IMG/VR virus record: IMGVR_UViG_3300024313_000004
Coordinates: 62,001-126,000 of that record
DNA: 64,000 nucleotides
Strand: one strand, 5' to 3'
Origin: a virus
Both the position numbers and the translations under genes were made by a program. Below, piece by piece: positions 44,388 through 53,455 of the stretch; the stretch's first letter is position 1; the number at the start of each line of letters is the position of its first letter. The notes beneath the pieces are model-generated. The model did no database searches. It was not told where the DNA came from and saw nothing but the letters and a program-made list of their open reading frames with translations.

Positions 44388-44832
44388 ATGCTATATTTTT
44401 CTCATATGTATCTACATAGAAGTAAACTACTTTATTATCTATAATATGTGGTTTTAAATCGATTTCTGTCGAATTGTCTATAAGTTCCTCTATAACTTTA
44501 CCCATTGGTGTTTCTAAAGTTTTACATCTTAAAGTTAGTTTGTCTATTTTATTATCTTTTAGAATAAAAGACATTGATTTTATAGTAAGTACAGACATTT
44601 GTATCGAAAGAATATTTTCAACATTTCCAAGTTGTACAAACATAGATATTGACTCTACATCAAATTGTATTCTTTTACCAGATTCTAAAACATTTGTTAG
44701 TTTAATATCTCTTTTGATTGATTTCCATTCTTTGTATCTACACATCAAATCCTCAAATTGATCCAAAGTATTGTTGTTTAACAATACTTCGTAATCAAAA
44801 TGTTTTATATCATCATCTAATTCAGATTTCAT
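44386..44832 (-). CDS. Hypothetical protein coupled to RNase R
   Basis: 148 residues. The ATG overlaps the RNase R stop (TAATG at 44830-44834), so translation is coupled. The protein (MKSELDDDIKHFDYEVLLNN...) has a helical N-terminus and a beta-rich C-terminal half (SISMFVQLGNVENILSIQMS, KIDKLTLRCKTLETP). No known family. The tight coupling raises the possibility of a partner or adaptor for the exonuclease. Confidence 0.6.
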   Translation of the reverse strand: MKSELDDDIKHFDYEVLLNNNTLDQFEDLMCRYKEWKSIKRDIKLTNVLESGKRIQFDVESISMFVQLGNVENILSIQMSVLTIKSMSFILKDNKIDKLTLRCKTLETPMGKVIEELIDNSTEIDLKPHIIDNKVVYFYVDTYEKNIA

Positions 44833-46715
44833 TAGAACTTTGTAAAATTTATCTGTTTTTTCTCCAAATCTACAGATTTGACAACAACTTTAATAGGATC
44901 ACCTAATCTTATCTGTTCACCTATTGCACTATATGCAAAGTAATTATCCGAATCTGCCGTCCATTTTCCATTTAATGTTTCTAATCTTATCAATCCTTCA
45001 CACTTATTTTCAGAAATCTCCACATATATACCTCTATCCATTACACCGGTAACGATACCATCAAATACTTGCCCAAGTCTTTCTTGAAGATACTCTGCTT
45101 GTTTATACTTTATAGAATCTCTTTGTGCTTTAGATGCAATCAGTTCTCTACTAGAACACCACTTTGCCTGTTCCTCTATTTTAACAGGATTTCTTTGTTT
45201 ACCATTACTTAGTTTATCGAATAATATTCTATGTGTTATCAAATCTGGATATCTTCTTATAGGAGAAGTAAAATGAGAGTAGTGTGTAAACCCTAATCCA
45301 TAATGTCCTATATTCTGTATAGTATAAGTAGCCTTTGACATACATCTTGTTACCAGTGTTTCAATCATATTTTCTTCAGGTGTTCCTTTTATTTCTCTTA
45401 AAAGTTTATTAAGATTATTTTTCAAAACATCACCATCTTCATTCAATTCAAGTTTATAACCAAAGTTTGTACATATACTTTTTAAAGCGGATAATTTATC
45501 ATTATTCGGTTTATCATGTACCCTATAAACATTGTACCATTGATCTTTTGCTAAAAGTTTCGCAACTGCCTTATTCGCGAGTAACATATACTCTTCGATC
45601 AATTTATTTGCATCTTTTTGTTCTTTGAAATAAACACCTACTGGTTTTTTATCATCTTCGGCAAGTTTAAATTTAACTTCAATACCACCCATTTCGATAG
45701 AACCATTTTTAATTCTAGATTTTCTTATATTTTTCGCAATAGAGTCTAATTGTCTTATTTCCTTGTGGTAATCACCATCAAAACCTTCAATTATTTCCTG
45801 CGCATCTTCATATGCAAATCTTCTATCTGAGTGTATAACTGTTTTCCCATACCAGGTATCTTTAATCTTACCATCTTGTCCAAGTGTGAAAACAACCGAG
45901 AATGCCAATCTATCTACATTTGGTTTTAATGAGCATATACCATTTGATAATCTTTCCGGTAACATAGGTACACATCTATCTACTAAGTAAACAGAAGTCG
46001 CTCTTTTAAATGCTTCTTTATCTAGTTCTGTTCCAAACTTAACATAGTGTGCAACATCAGCAATATGCACACCAACTTTTATATTATTAGGATCCTTCAT
46101 ATCGATAGATATGGCATCATCAAAATCTTTTGCATCAACCGGATCAATAGTTATAGTTGTAACCGATCTCATATCCCTTCTAGATTTGATTTCACTTTCG
46201 GTTATAACTTCCGGAACAAGTTCCGACTCATTTAATACTTCTTGTGAGAAATCTACAGGTAATCCATATTCATACATTATCGCATTCATTTCAGTATTAT
46301 TCTCACCAACAAAACCTAATATCTTAGTAACCTTTCCTCTCGGTGACTTTTTACCAATTTCCCAATCTAAAAAGTCAACTAGTACCTTCTGACCATTCTC
46401 AACTGTAGTATTTCCTTTTATATAGAAATCTACAGAGATTTTTGGATTATCAGGTATAACAAATGTTGTATCTTTTTTAACTTGTGCTGTTCCTACAAAT
46501 TGTGTTTTAAATCTCGAAGTTACTTCTAATACTTTTGCCTCTAACTTACGTTCTCCTTGGAATATCTCTATTCTAACTGTATCTAAGTGAAGTGCATTTA
46601 AAGTTTTTTTCTTATGTACGAAAACTTCTTTACCATCGATTTTAACTCTTGCATTTCTCGATGCAGTGAACTCTATTTGTGATTCAAATATGTCACCTTC
46701 TTTTATTTTATTCAT
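44832..46715 (-). CDS. rnr: RNase R/II-family 3'-5' exoribonuclease
   Basis: 627 residues. N-terminal cold-shock-like beta region (1-180), then the RNB domain with ITIDPVDAKDFDDAISID: D191, D197, D199 and D200 correspond to the four catalytic aspartates (RNase R D272, D278, D280, D281). It continues with HIADVAHYV, ATSVYLVDRCVPMLPERLSN and YGLGFTHYSHFTSPIRRYPD, and ends in an S1 domain (GIVTGVMDRGIYVEISEN). Shorter than bacterial RNase R (~710-810) but catalytically complete. RNase R degrades structured RNA and non-stop mRNAs released by tmRNA. Phage-encoded copies are rare. Coupled to the downstream hypothetical gene by TAATG. Confidence 0.92.
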   Translation of the reverse strand: MNKIKEGDIFESQIEFTASRNARVKIDGKEVFVHKKKTLNALHLDTVRIEIFQGERKLEAKVLEVTSRFKTQFVGTAQVKKDTTFVIPDNPKISVDFYIKGNTTVENGQKVLVDFLDWEIGKKSPRGKVTKILGFVGENNTEMNAIMYEYGLPVDFSQEVLNESELVPEVITESEIKSRRDMRSVTTITIDPVDAKDFDDAISIDMKDPNNIKVGVHIADVAHYVKFGTELDKEAFKRATSVYLVDRCVPMLPERLSNGICSLKPNVDRLAFSVVFTLGQDGKIKDTWYGKTVIHSDRRFAYEDAQEIIEGFDGDYHKEIRQLDSIAKNIRKSRIKNGSIEMGGIEVKFKLAEDDKKPVGVYFKEQKDANKLIEEYMLLANKAVAKLLAKDQWYNVYRVHDKPNNDKLSALKSICTNFGYKLELNEDGDVLKNNLNKLLREIKGTPEENMIETLVTRCMSKATYTIQNIGHYGLGFTHYSHFTSPIRRYPDLITHRILFDKLSNGKQRNPVKIEEQAKWCSSRELIASKAQRDSIKYKQAEYLQERLGQVFDGIVTGVMDRGIYVEISENKCEGLIRLETLNGKWTADSDNYFAYSAIGEQIRLGDPIKVVVKSVDLEKKQINFTKF

Positions 46716-47100
46716 CTTTTTTATTCATTTTTGATATATTATCAACACCATATTTATCTACTAGTGTTTTTTTCATTTTTGATAATACATTTTTATTTTG
46801 TATTGGGTAGTCAACACCAAAGTTTTTTCTAAGAGTTTCCTTTCTTTTAACTTCAGAACATTTTCTACAGGAATAGTCTCCCCAATTATCATTATCATAT
46901 TTAAGGTAATTTTTGTAGATTACTTCTTTCTCAAGACCACAACCATCACATTTACACTTTATTTTATAGTGTGATCCATTTGGTAAAAGTCCCACTGGTA
47001 TATTAATTTTTTCACCTATCGAAATATCATATCCCAAGTCTTCATAATATTGATAGTTAGACTCATTTATTTTTATTTCAATTTCTCTTGTAAGTATCAT
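46708..47100 (-). CDS. Truncated homing-endonuclease-like zinc protein
   Basis: ATG start taken at 47100 (MILTREIEIKINESNYQYYE); a GTG at 47130 would overlap an upstream repeat. 130 residues. CDGCG and CRKC make a zinc ribbon, followed by TLRKNFGVDYPIQNKNVLSK then YGVDNISKMN, the repeated F/YGV-x-N/YP motif found in the DNA-reading part of EDxHD/VSR-type homing endonucleases of phages. The nuclease domain itself is missing and the gene ends 8 nt inside the RNase R start region. It is likely a remnant of a mobile endonuclease or a captured DNA-binding domain. Confidence 0.6.
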   Translation of the reverse strand: MILTREIEIKINESNYQYYEDLGYDISIGEKINIPVGLLPNGSHYKIKCKCDGCGLEKEVIYKNYLKYDNDNWGDYSCRKCSEVKRKETLRKNFGVDYPIQNKNVLSKMKKTLVDKYGVDNISKMNKKDE

Positions 47101-47116
47101 ATTTCTTAATTGAGGA

Positions 47117-47130
47117 TATAAAAAATCCAC
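47117..47130 (+). repeat. TATAAAAAATCCAC motif, copy 1
   Basis: Identical 14-mer also at 47190-47203 and 49373-49386; the copies lie upstream of the protease-scaffold and capsid genes and each is followed by an AT-box. Possible regulatory or processing site. Confidence 0.4.
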
Positions 47131-47189
47131 TATATATTTTATAAAAAAAAATGATTTAGTTTCAAAATAATAATAAGATATTCTTAATC

Positions 47190-47203
47190 TATAAAAAATC
47201 CAC
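47190..47203 (+). repeat. TATAAAAAATCCAC motif, copy 2
   Basis: In TCTATAAAAAATCCAC context, about 28 nt before a TTATATATACAC promoter-like box and 70 nt before the protease-scaffold ATG. Confidence 0.4.
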
Positions 47204-47273
47204 CTTTATATTTTGCTTGTTTTTGGTAGTTATATATACACTAATAATTATACAAAAAAAAACAAACTATTTC

Positions 47274-49370
47274 ATGAAACCAGTTCTAATTGTAGAAAAT
47301 TCAACGAACTCTCTTATAAGAGAAAGTTCAAGTACTGGTAAGAAGGATTATATTTTAGGTGGTACATTTACTGAGTTCGGTGTTAAAAACCGTAACGAAA
47401 GAATCTATACTGCTCCTAAATTCCTTCCTGCTTTAGAGGAGATGAATGAAAGAATGAACAATTTAGGAATTGTCTATGGTGAATTTGATCACCCGGATGT
47501 TTTCGATACTTCACTTTCAAGAGCTTCTCACGTAATTACAAAGGCTAATTATGTAAAAGAATCAAACTTAGTAGAAGGTGAAATCAGATTATTAAGCACT
47601 TATTGGGGAAAAGAGGCAAAATCGTTAGTTGACGATGGTTGTCCTATTTTCGTTTCATCAAGAGCTGCAGGTATTACTGAATCTGACGGAACCGTATCAT
47701 TAAAAAAACTATTCACTTATGACATTGTTGCTGATCCAGGATTTGCATCAGCTAAGATGAGTGTAAAGGTTCTTAATGAGTCACTTGGTTATGACAACCC
47801 AAAATCCAACTTTAGGATATATGATTTATCCAACGAGTCAAAAACAGAAGAGTTATTTAACATGAACAACAACGAATTTGTTACTAAACAACAATTAACT
47901 GATTACTCTCAGTATTTAGTTAAAGAGTTGGCGTCAACTAAGAAAGAAGTTAAGAACGCCATTACTAAAGGTAATATTGAACCTAAAAAACTTGAGCAAT
48001 TACTTGAGTATTATGATGAATTGAACAACACTAATTCACAAGTAGCTAAATATTTAGACTACTTAGCTGAGAAAGTTCAAATTATGGTTAATGAGAATCA
48101 ATCATTAAAAGAAACTACAGATAAACTAATCAAACATAATGATTATTTGGCTGAAAATCTAGAAAAGGCAGTAAATTATTCTGAATATGTTGCTGAAAAT
48201 TTAGATAAGAACATTGCATATTCTGAATATGTTGCTGAAAATTTAGATAAGAACATTGCATATTCTGAATATGTTGCTGAAAATTTAGATAAGAACATTT
48301 CTTATACAGAATATGTTGCTGAAAATTTAGATAAAAACATCGCTTACTCTGAATACATTGCTGAAAATTTAGATAAAAACATCGCTTACTCTGAATACAT
48401 CGCGGAAAACTTAGATAAAAACATCGCTTATGGTGAGTATATCGCTGAACATGTTGATAATTCTATCGCTTATTCAGAATATTTGGCAGAACATGTTGAA
48501 GGTAATATTGCTTACTCTGAATACATTGCTGAAAATTTAGATGATAATATTGCATATGGTGAGTATATCGCTGAAAATTTAGATAAATCTATTAACTACC
48601 AAGGATTAATAGTTGAGAAGTTAAATGGTGGTAAATTAAACGAATCGGAAGGGGCATTCCCAACTTTAAATACTGTTGGTTTTGAGACTATCGTTGAAGA
48701 AAACGAAGTTGAAGAAAACGAAGTTGAAGAAAACGAAGTTGAAGAAAACGAAGAAAATGGTATTGCAGAAATTGCACCCGAAAATGTACATGCATACGAA
48801 GAAGAAAAAGAAGAAGAATGTGCTACTGATTATAAAGTTAACGGTAACTCTGATTCTGAATTATCTGAATCTATTGATAAATTAATTGAAGAAGCTAAAA
48901 AACGTAAAGTTTCTGAAACATCAGATTTGAATTTCTTGAAATTCTTATCTAAGTCACAAGTTGATAGCTATTATGCTTTAACAAATGAAGAACAAGATAG
49001 TGTTAAACTACACATAAACGAAAGTAGTTACTTCACACAAAAAGAAGTATTGTCTTTGATCTCTGAAGCATTATCAACTAAAAACGAAACTCTTGAAGAA
49101 AGAGTAATCAGATTAATGCCTGATAACACAAAGGCTATCTGGAACCAATTGAACGAATCGGCTAAAAAATCTATCATTTCACAAGCTAGATTATACCCAG
49201 CTGAGGTACTTCAAACTGAAGGTCAAGTTGAACACTTTTGGACAACAAGAAACCTTAAAACAAATGAATCAGTATCCAAAAAACTTGTTTCACATGAAGC
49301 TCTTATCCAAGAAGATAAGTTGTCTGATAATGATGTAACAGCAATTATGGAAAGATTCAAAAACATTTAA
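47274..49370 (+). CDS. Prohead protease fused to scaffold (T4 gp21 + gp22-like)
   Basis: Start at 47274 (MKPVLIVENSTNSLIRESSS) after an A-rich leader; the frame upstream is promoter sequence. 698 residues. Residues 1-200 are the prohead protease: GGTFTEFGVKNRNERIYTA, YGEFDHPDVFD with the active-site His, and CPIFVSSRAAG with the nucleophile Ser. From about residue 285 a coiled region repeats YSEYVAENLDKNIA about ten times, followed by VEEN repeats and an acidic part to the end. T4 encodes protease and core scaffold separately. The fusion could self-release upon maturation. Confidence 0.85.
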   Translation: MKPVLIVENSTNSLIRESSSTGKKDYILGGTFTEFGVKNRNERIYTAPKFLPALEEMNERMNNLGIVYGEFDHPDVFDTSLSRASHVITKANYVKESNLVEGEIRLLSTYWGKEAKSLVDDGCPIFVSSRAAGITESDGTVSLKKLFTYDIVADPGFASAKMSVKVLNESLGYDNPKSNFRIYDLSNESKTEELFNMNNNEFVTKQQLTDYSQYLVKELASTKKEVKNAITKGNIEPKKLEQLLEYYDELNNTNSQVAKYLDYLAEKVQIMVNENQSLKETTDKLIKHNDYLAENLEKAVNYSEYVAENLDKNIAYSEYVAENLDKNIAYSEYVAENLDKNISYTEYVAENLDKNIAYSEYIAENLDKNIAYSEYIAENLDKNIAYGEYIAEHVDNSIAYSEYLAEHVEGNIAYSEYIAENLDDNIAYGEYIAENLDKSINYQGLIVEKLNGGKLNESEGAFPTLNTVGFETIVEENEVEENEVEENEVEENEENGIAEIAPENVHAYEEEKEEECATDYKVNGNSDSELSESIDKLIEEAKKRKVSETSDLNFLKFLSKSQVDSYYALTNEEQDSVKLHINESSYFTQKEVLSLISEALSTKNETLEERVIRLMPDNTKAIWNQLNESAKKSIISQARLYPAEVLQTEGQVEHFWTTRNLKTNESVSKKLVSHEALIQEDKLSDNDVTAIMERFKNI
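48135..48600 (+). repeat. About ten 42-nt in-frame repeats in the scaffold part
   Basis: Unit encodes [YN]-S-E-Y-[VI]-A-E-N-L-D-K-N-I-A (14 residues). The first copies are almost identical; later ones diverge by synonymous and single-residue changes. Fourteen residues is close to four heptad half-turns, consistent with a regular helical rod. Confidence 0.85.
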
Positions 49371-49372
49371 TC

Positions 49373-49386
49373 TATAAAAAATCCAC
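49373..49386 (+). repeat. TATAAAAAATCCAC motif, copy 3
   Basis: Immediately after the protease-scaffold stop and 72 nt before the capsid ATG, ahead of an ACGATATATATAG box. Same 14-mer as copies 1 and 2. Confidence 0.4.
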
Positions 49387-49457
49387 TTATGTAAAAATAA
49401 GGTTTTTTAACGATATATATAGATTATTAAAAAAAGAAAAAAAAAAGAAAAAAAATT

Positions 49458-51161
49458 ATGTCACACATTAGAATAGACAACGCGAAAGCAACTAAGAAAT
49501 GGGCTCCAGTTTTAGAAAACATGGGAGTAACAGGTGATAGAGTTGAATGGATGTCGGAGTACGCTGAATTTCACTCAATCAATGAAAATGCATATGTAAA
49601 CGCATCTAACGTTGCGGGTATGGGAGGTGTATTTGCACCACAACCAGCTGCTTATGCAGGTAACACAATCGGTGGTAACTATGCAGCAACAACTGCAGGT
49701 GGAACAATTGGTTCAGGAGACGTAGGTCAAAACTTATTACCAGTAGCTATGAAAATTGCTGCTCAAACAATCGGTTTGGATTTAGTAGCTGTTAAACCAA
49801 CTCCGGGTCCAAAAATCGATTTACTTTATATTGATTTCCAATATGATGATACTAGATTAGGTGATTCTGACGAAAGACCACAAGTTTTCAAATTAAATAC
49901 TACTAACAATTCTGATCTTGTTGCTGCAATCCAAACTGGTGCTGGTTCAACAATTGTAAATACACAAGGTGGTTTAGCAAATGGAAGATTCTTCTATTCA
50001 ATCAACGCAACAGGTACTGCTTCTTTAGGTGCTACTGTATCAACTACTGAACCTGCAAGTAAAGAAGGTGTTGTTGAGTTTTTAGGATTCTCTAGAATCG
50101 ATGGTTTCCCAATGTTCAGAGCATTTAGACAAACAAATACTGCACATACTGGTGTTAATCAATTCACAACTGCTTGGGGATTTGATGTAACAAGAAACAC
50201 TTTCGCACCAACTGCATCAATGGTTTCTCAAATCGATCAAATCGCGGGAGTTACACCAACAGGAACAACAATTGAATTAATCTCTGCATTAGAAGATCAT
50301 ATCCCAGGTTTCTCTACAAACTTTGGTGGTGTTCCTTCAGGTTCTGCACAAGGGTCTTACCCAATGTCAAGAGAAGAAGATGATAACAGTTATGCTGGTG
50401 TTATCGGACCAAAAATTTCTTCTAAAACTATCGCAGTTGGTACTATTGAAGTAACTTCAGCTTTAAGAAGAACAGAAATCGAAGATATCAAAGCTAACAC
50501 AGGTATGGATATCGTTCAAAAAATGGAATCTATCCTTGTTAATGAGTTGTCTCAAACAATCTCTAAACAAATCGTTGCTAAAATCTTCGAAATGGGTTCT
50601 TTAAATAGAGCAAGTGCTCCTATCAAATCTGGTTCAGATACTATTTTTGATTTAAATACAAACTATGCTGCAACTGGAGTTGTAGGTGGTGAAACTACTC
50701 ACGCGGTACAAAGAAAATTGATCACGAAAATTGCTCACGCTTCTAACTATATCGCAACAGAAGGTCGTGTTGGTCCTGCTCAATACCTTATCACAAATGG
50801 AGGTTTAGCTGCGGCATTACAAGATATCGCTGGTTACACAATCAACCCTGTTAAATCTAAATTAAACGGACAAGGTCAATTATACCCTGTAGGTTCTATC
50901 GGAGATATCGCTATCTATGTTGATCCTTACATGAAATATAATGACAACAGAATCGTTTTAGGTAGAAAAAATAACCCAGATCAACCAGGTATTATTTTCG
51001 TACCTTACTTGATGGCACAATCTATCTCAGTTATTTCTGAAGCGACTTTCGCACCAAGAATGTTACTAAGATCTAGATATGCGGTTGCTGAAGTTGGATG
51101 GTTCCCACAAAAACAATTTATGACTATTCAAGTTACTGATACTGAACAATTATTGAACTAA
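49458..51161 (+). CDS. Major capsid protein (T4 gp23-like)
   Basis: 567 residues, near T4 gp23 (521). The N-terminal part (KWAPVLENMGVTGDRVEWMS then EYAEFHSINENAY) resembles the removable gp23 propeptide. The HK97-fold core includes LPVAMKIAAQTIGLDLVAVK, AVGTIEVTSALRRTEIEDIK, MDIVQKMESILVNELSQTIS, IYVDPYMKYNDNRIVLG (about 486) and FAPRMLLRSRYAVAEVG near the end. Its leader is a long purine-rich A/G stretch without Shine-Dalgarno pairing, typical of very highly expressed Bacteroidota phage genes. A strong terminator follows. Confidence 0.92.
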   Translation: MSHIRIDNAKATKKWAPVLENMGVTGDRVEWMSEYAEFHSINENAYVNASNVAGMGGVFAPQPAAYAGNTIGGNYAATTAGGTIGSGDVGQNLLPVAMKIAAQTIGLDLVAVKPTPGPKIDLLYIDFQYDDTRLGDSDERPQVFKLNTTNNSDLVAAIQTGAGSTIVNTQGGLANGRFFYSINATGTASLGATVSTTEPASKEGVVEFLGFSRIDGFPMFRAFRQTNTAHTGVNQFTTAWGFDVTRNTFAPTASMVSQIDQIAGVTPTGTTIELISALEDHIPGFSTNFGGVPSGSAQGSYPMSREEDDNSYAGVIGPKISSKTIAVGTIEVTSALRRTEIEDIKANTGMDIVQKMESILVNELSQTISKQIVAKIFEMGSLNRASAPIKSGSDTIFDLNTNYAATGVVGGETTHAVQRKLITKIAHASNYIATEGRVGPAQYLITNGGLAAALQDIAGYTINPVKSKLNGQGQLYPVGSIGDIAIYVDPYMKYNDNRIVLGRKNNPDQPGIIFVPYLMAQSISVISEATFAPRMLLRSRYAVAEVGWFPQKQFMTIQVTDTEQLLN

Positions 51162-51186
51162 TCTTAACTAATAGTATAAAGATAAT

Positions 51187-51219
51187 AAAAAAGCTTCTCT
51201 CAGAGAAGCTTTTTTTTAT
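51187..51219 (+). terminator. Intrinsic terminator after capsid gene
   Basis: AAAAAAGCTTCTC, loop TCA, GAGAAGCTTTTTTTT. Confidence 0.88.
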
Positions 51220-51234
51220 TTTGTGTTTTTTTTA

Positions 51235-51245
51235 TTTAATATATA
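51235..51245 (+). promoter_or_regulatory. Late-promoter-like box 4 nt before ATG
   Basis: TTTAATATATA then AACT then the ATG at 51250 of the NFACT-R gene. A full terminator separates it from the capsid gene, so this gene needs its own promoter. Confidence 0.55.
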
Positions 51246-51249
51246 AACT

Positions 51250-52083
51250 ATGAAAAATATAATCACATTTAAAAAATATTTTGAAAGTAAAAATAAAGTA
51301 AATGAAGGTTCTGTTGAATTGTTTATGGCAGGTGTTACTTTATTAGGATTGACTAATTTAGGCTATTGGGCCACCGAAAATATAAAATATTGGACATCTA
51401 AACATGGAAGATATTTCAAAGCTTTAGAAAAAGATAAAGAATTCTTTAAACAATTTGTAGAATTACTTACTACTTATGGTAAAGGAGATCCTACACAAGC
51501 ATTTAGATATATCTTTAGAGGTTTAGGTTTTGAAAAAAAGAAATTTATAGATGAAATTTTTGAATTACCTAGAGCACTTGAGATAAGAGAAAAATTAGGT
51601 ATTAGTGACGATCCAGATTCAACAATGTGGAAAGTAAAATATGATTTTAATGATGCACTTATAAATGGATATGTTGAACGATTCATAGTTAAAAAACTGA
51701 AAAGTATCAAGAGAGACATAAATGAGTCTAAAAATAAGTTTCCTGATGTTAAGAAGATGGATATAGATGGTTTTATAGTTTATATCGGTAAAGATGCAAA
51801 ATCTAATGATTACTTAACATTTAATATGGCTGATGATGAGGATATATGGATGCATGCAAAGGGTGTTCCAGGTAGCCATGTTGTTATCAGAGTTATGGAT
51901 AATCTACCAACAGAAACAACAATTAAAAAGGTTGCAGAACTTGCAAAAAAGAATAGTAAGGCAAAAAGGGAAACTAATGTACCGGTAGTATATTGTCAGA
52001 GAAAGTTTGTTAAGAAAGAACCTGGTATGAATGATGGTCAGGTAAAAGTTGACTATATAAATTCAAATGATATTAATATATAA
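51250..52083 (+). CDS. NFACT-R (RqcH/Tae2-type) domain protein with leader
   Basis: 277 residues. It starts with the leader MKNIITFKKYFESKNKVNEG, then a hydrophobic helix (about 22-41, VELFMAGVTLLGLTNLGYWA) and a helical region to ~165. Residues 170-270 are the NFACT RNA-binding (DUF814) domain: GFIVYIGKDAKSNDYLTF, DIWMHAKGVPGSHVVIR (198-214), ELAKKNSKAK and VVYCQRKFVKK. In RqcH this domain grips the ribosome/tRNA during alanine tailing of stalled chains. The NFACT-N and coiled-coil arms of full RqcH are absent. The 16 nt to the next gene imply one operon with the peptidase. Confidence 0.85.
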   Translation: MKNIITFKKYFESKNKVNEGSVELFMAGVTLLGLTNLGYWATENIKYWTSKHGRYFKALEKDKEFFKQFVELLTTYGKGDPTQAFRYIFRGLGFEKKKFIDEIFELPRALEIREKLGISDDPDSTMWKVKYDFNDALINGYVERFIVKKLKSIKRDINESKNKFPDVKKMDIDGFIVYIGKDAKSNDYLTFNMADDEDIWMHAKGVPGSHVVIRVMDNLPTETTIKKVAELAKKNSKAKRETNVPVVYCQRKFVKKEPGMNDGQVKVDYINSNDINI

Positions 52084-52098
52084 ATAAAATAAAAAGAT

Positions 52099-53454
52099 AT
52101 GGCTGAACAAAAAATAGAGTTCTCAAAAGAACTTACTGAAGTACTAACTAAGTTGGAAAAACAAGGAAATTACGTTGCATTTGAACTTCTTTGGATGACA
52201 GAACCTGATGCTGAATATTTCAATGGTTTAAAGATAACTAAGGTTGATGTATCTAAAGTTGATTGGTGTTTTAATATAACAACAGAAAATGGTGTTAAAA
52301 ACGATATGAAGATTGGTAAATTCATCAGATATTACTTTAAAAATATTATAAATGATTATGAAATAACTAAGTTTTCCAAACTTTATAATAGTTTAAAAAG
52401 TGGTAAACCACATGAAGATGGTAATCCTATAAATGTTGAGAAATTTGTATATTCTCCTAAGGATCCAAGAAAAACATTTTTATCATTGGTAACCAAAACA
52501 TACCCACATGGTAATGAAGATGAGGTTCTACAATTCTTACCTACTTTACAGAAAGATATTATAGGTAATTATTATACTATTATAGGTGGTAACACAAACA
52601 CAATGTTTACTTGTCACTTAGATACCGCAGATAGAACACAAATGACAACAACACTATTCTCTAAAAAAGAAGGTGATGATGAGATTATCGTAACTGATGG
52701 TAATACGGTTTTAGGTGCCGATGATAAATCAGGAACTACCGTTATGCTTTATATGATGGCACATAATGTACCTGGATTATACTATTTCTTTATTGGAGAA
52801 GAAAGAGGTGGAATTGGATCAAACGCACTTGCAGATGTTTATGAAAGTGTAGATTATTTAAAAAATGTTAAAAGATGTATTTCATTCGATAGAAGAAACT
52901 ATAATTCTATTATAACAAACCAAATGGGTACAGAATGTTGTTCTCCTGAATTTGCAGATGCTTTATGTGATGCATATAATGCGAATGGTATGGAAATGAA
53001 ACCTGATAATGGTGGTATTTATACAGATTCTGCATCATTTATCGAAGATATACCTGAATGTACAAATGTTTCGGTTGGGTATTTTAACGAACATACTGGA
53101 AAAGAGAAACAAAATATAACCTTCCTTATTAAACTATGTGAGGCATCAGTAAAGGTAAATTGGGATTCTCTACCTACCAAAAGATCATTAGATGAGATTA
53201 TATCATATAAAAAACAATCATTAGAAGCAAAAAAGAAACATAAAGGTTTATTAGAAGAAGTTAAGAAAACAATTAATTTAGATAGACTTATTTCAGTTGA
53301 TGGTGGTGTAACATATATGTGTCTTGATTTAGAAGGATCTGATATCGATACTATACTTGATTCTTTAAAATCTCTAAAAGAGATAATGAAAAAACATAAT
53401 CTTAGAGAAGAAGTAGTCTTTGATGAGACATATTTAAAAATAGAACTTAAATAA
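52099..53454 (+). CDS. M20/M28-type metallopeptidase (PepT-like)
   Basis: 451 residues. The first ~115 residues are a lineage-specific domain. The metallopeptidase core follows with all expected ligands: CHLDTAD (H173 and catalytic D175), GADDKSG (D208/D209 bridging), GEERGGIGS (E234 catalytic base, E235 ligand), FDRR (D264) and NEHTGKE (H332). The fold is that of M20/M28 two-zinc aminopeptidases, such as peptidase T. It would trim peptides in the cytoplasm; no signal peptide is present. It sits between the NFACT-R gene and the tmRNA. 1 nt separates it from the next gene. Confidence 0.85.
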   Translation: MAEQKIEFSKELTEVLTKLEKQGNYVAFELLWMTEPDAEYFNGLKITKVDVSKVDWCFNITTENGVKNDMKIGKFIRYYFKNIINDYEITKFSKLYNSLKSGKPHEDGNPINVEKFVYSPKDPRKTFLSLVTKTYPHGNEDEVLQFLPTLQKDIIGNYYTIIGGNTNTMFTCHLDTADRTQMTTTLFSKKEGDDEIIVTDGNTVLGADDKSGTTVMLYMMAHNVPGLYYFFIGEERGGIGSNALADVYESVDYLKNVKRCISFDRRNYNSIITNQMGTECCSPEFADALCDAYNANGMEMKPDNGGIYTDSASFIEDIPECTNVSVGYFNEHTGKEKQNITFLIKLCEASVKVNWDSLPTKRSLDEIISYKKQSLEAKKKHKGLLEEVKKTINLDRLISVDGGVTYMCLDLEGSDIDTILDSLKSLKEIMKKHNLREEVVFDETYLKIELK

Positions 53455-53455
53455 A

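Noticed and set aside
44078-44419. Alternative frames over the portal Gly-rich repeats
   Set aside because: Shadows of the 27-nt in-frame repeat at the portal C-terminus.
48135-48600. CRISPR-like array (also 33884-34027 and 44167-44274)
   Set aside because: Repeats are contiguous, in frame and without unique spacers; all encode protein repeats. No Cas genes are present.
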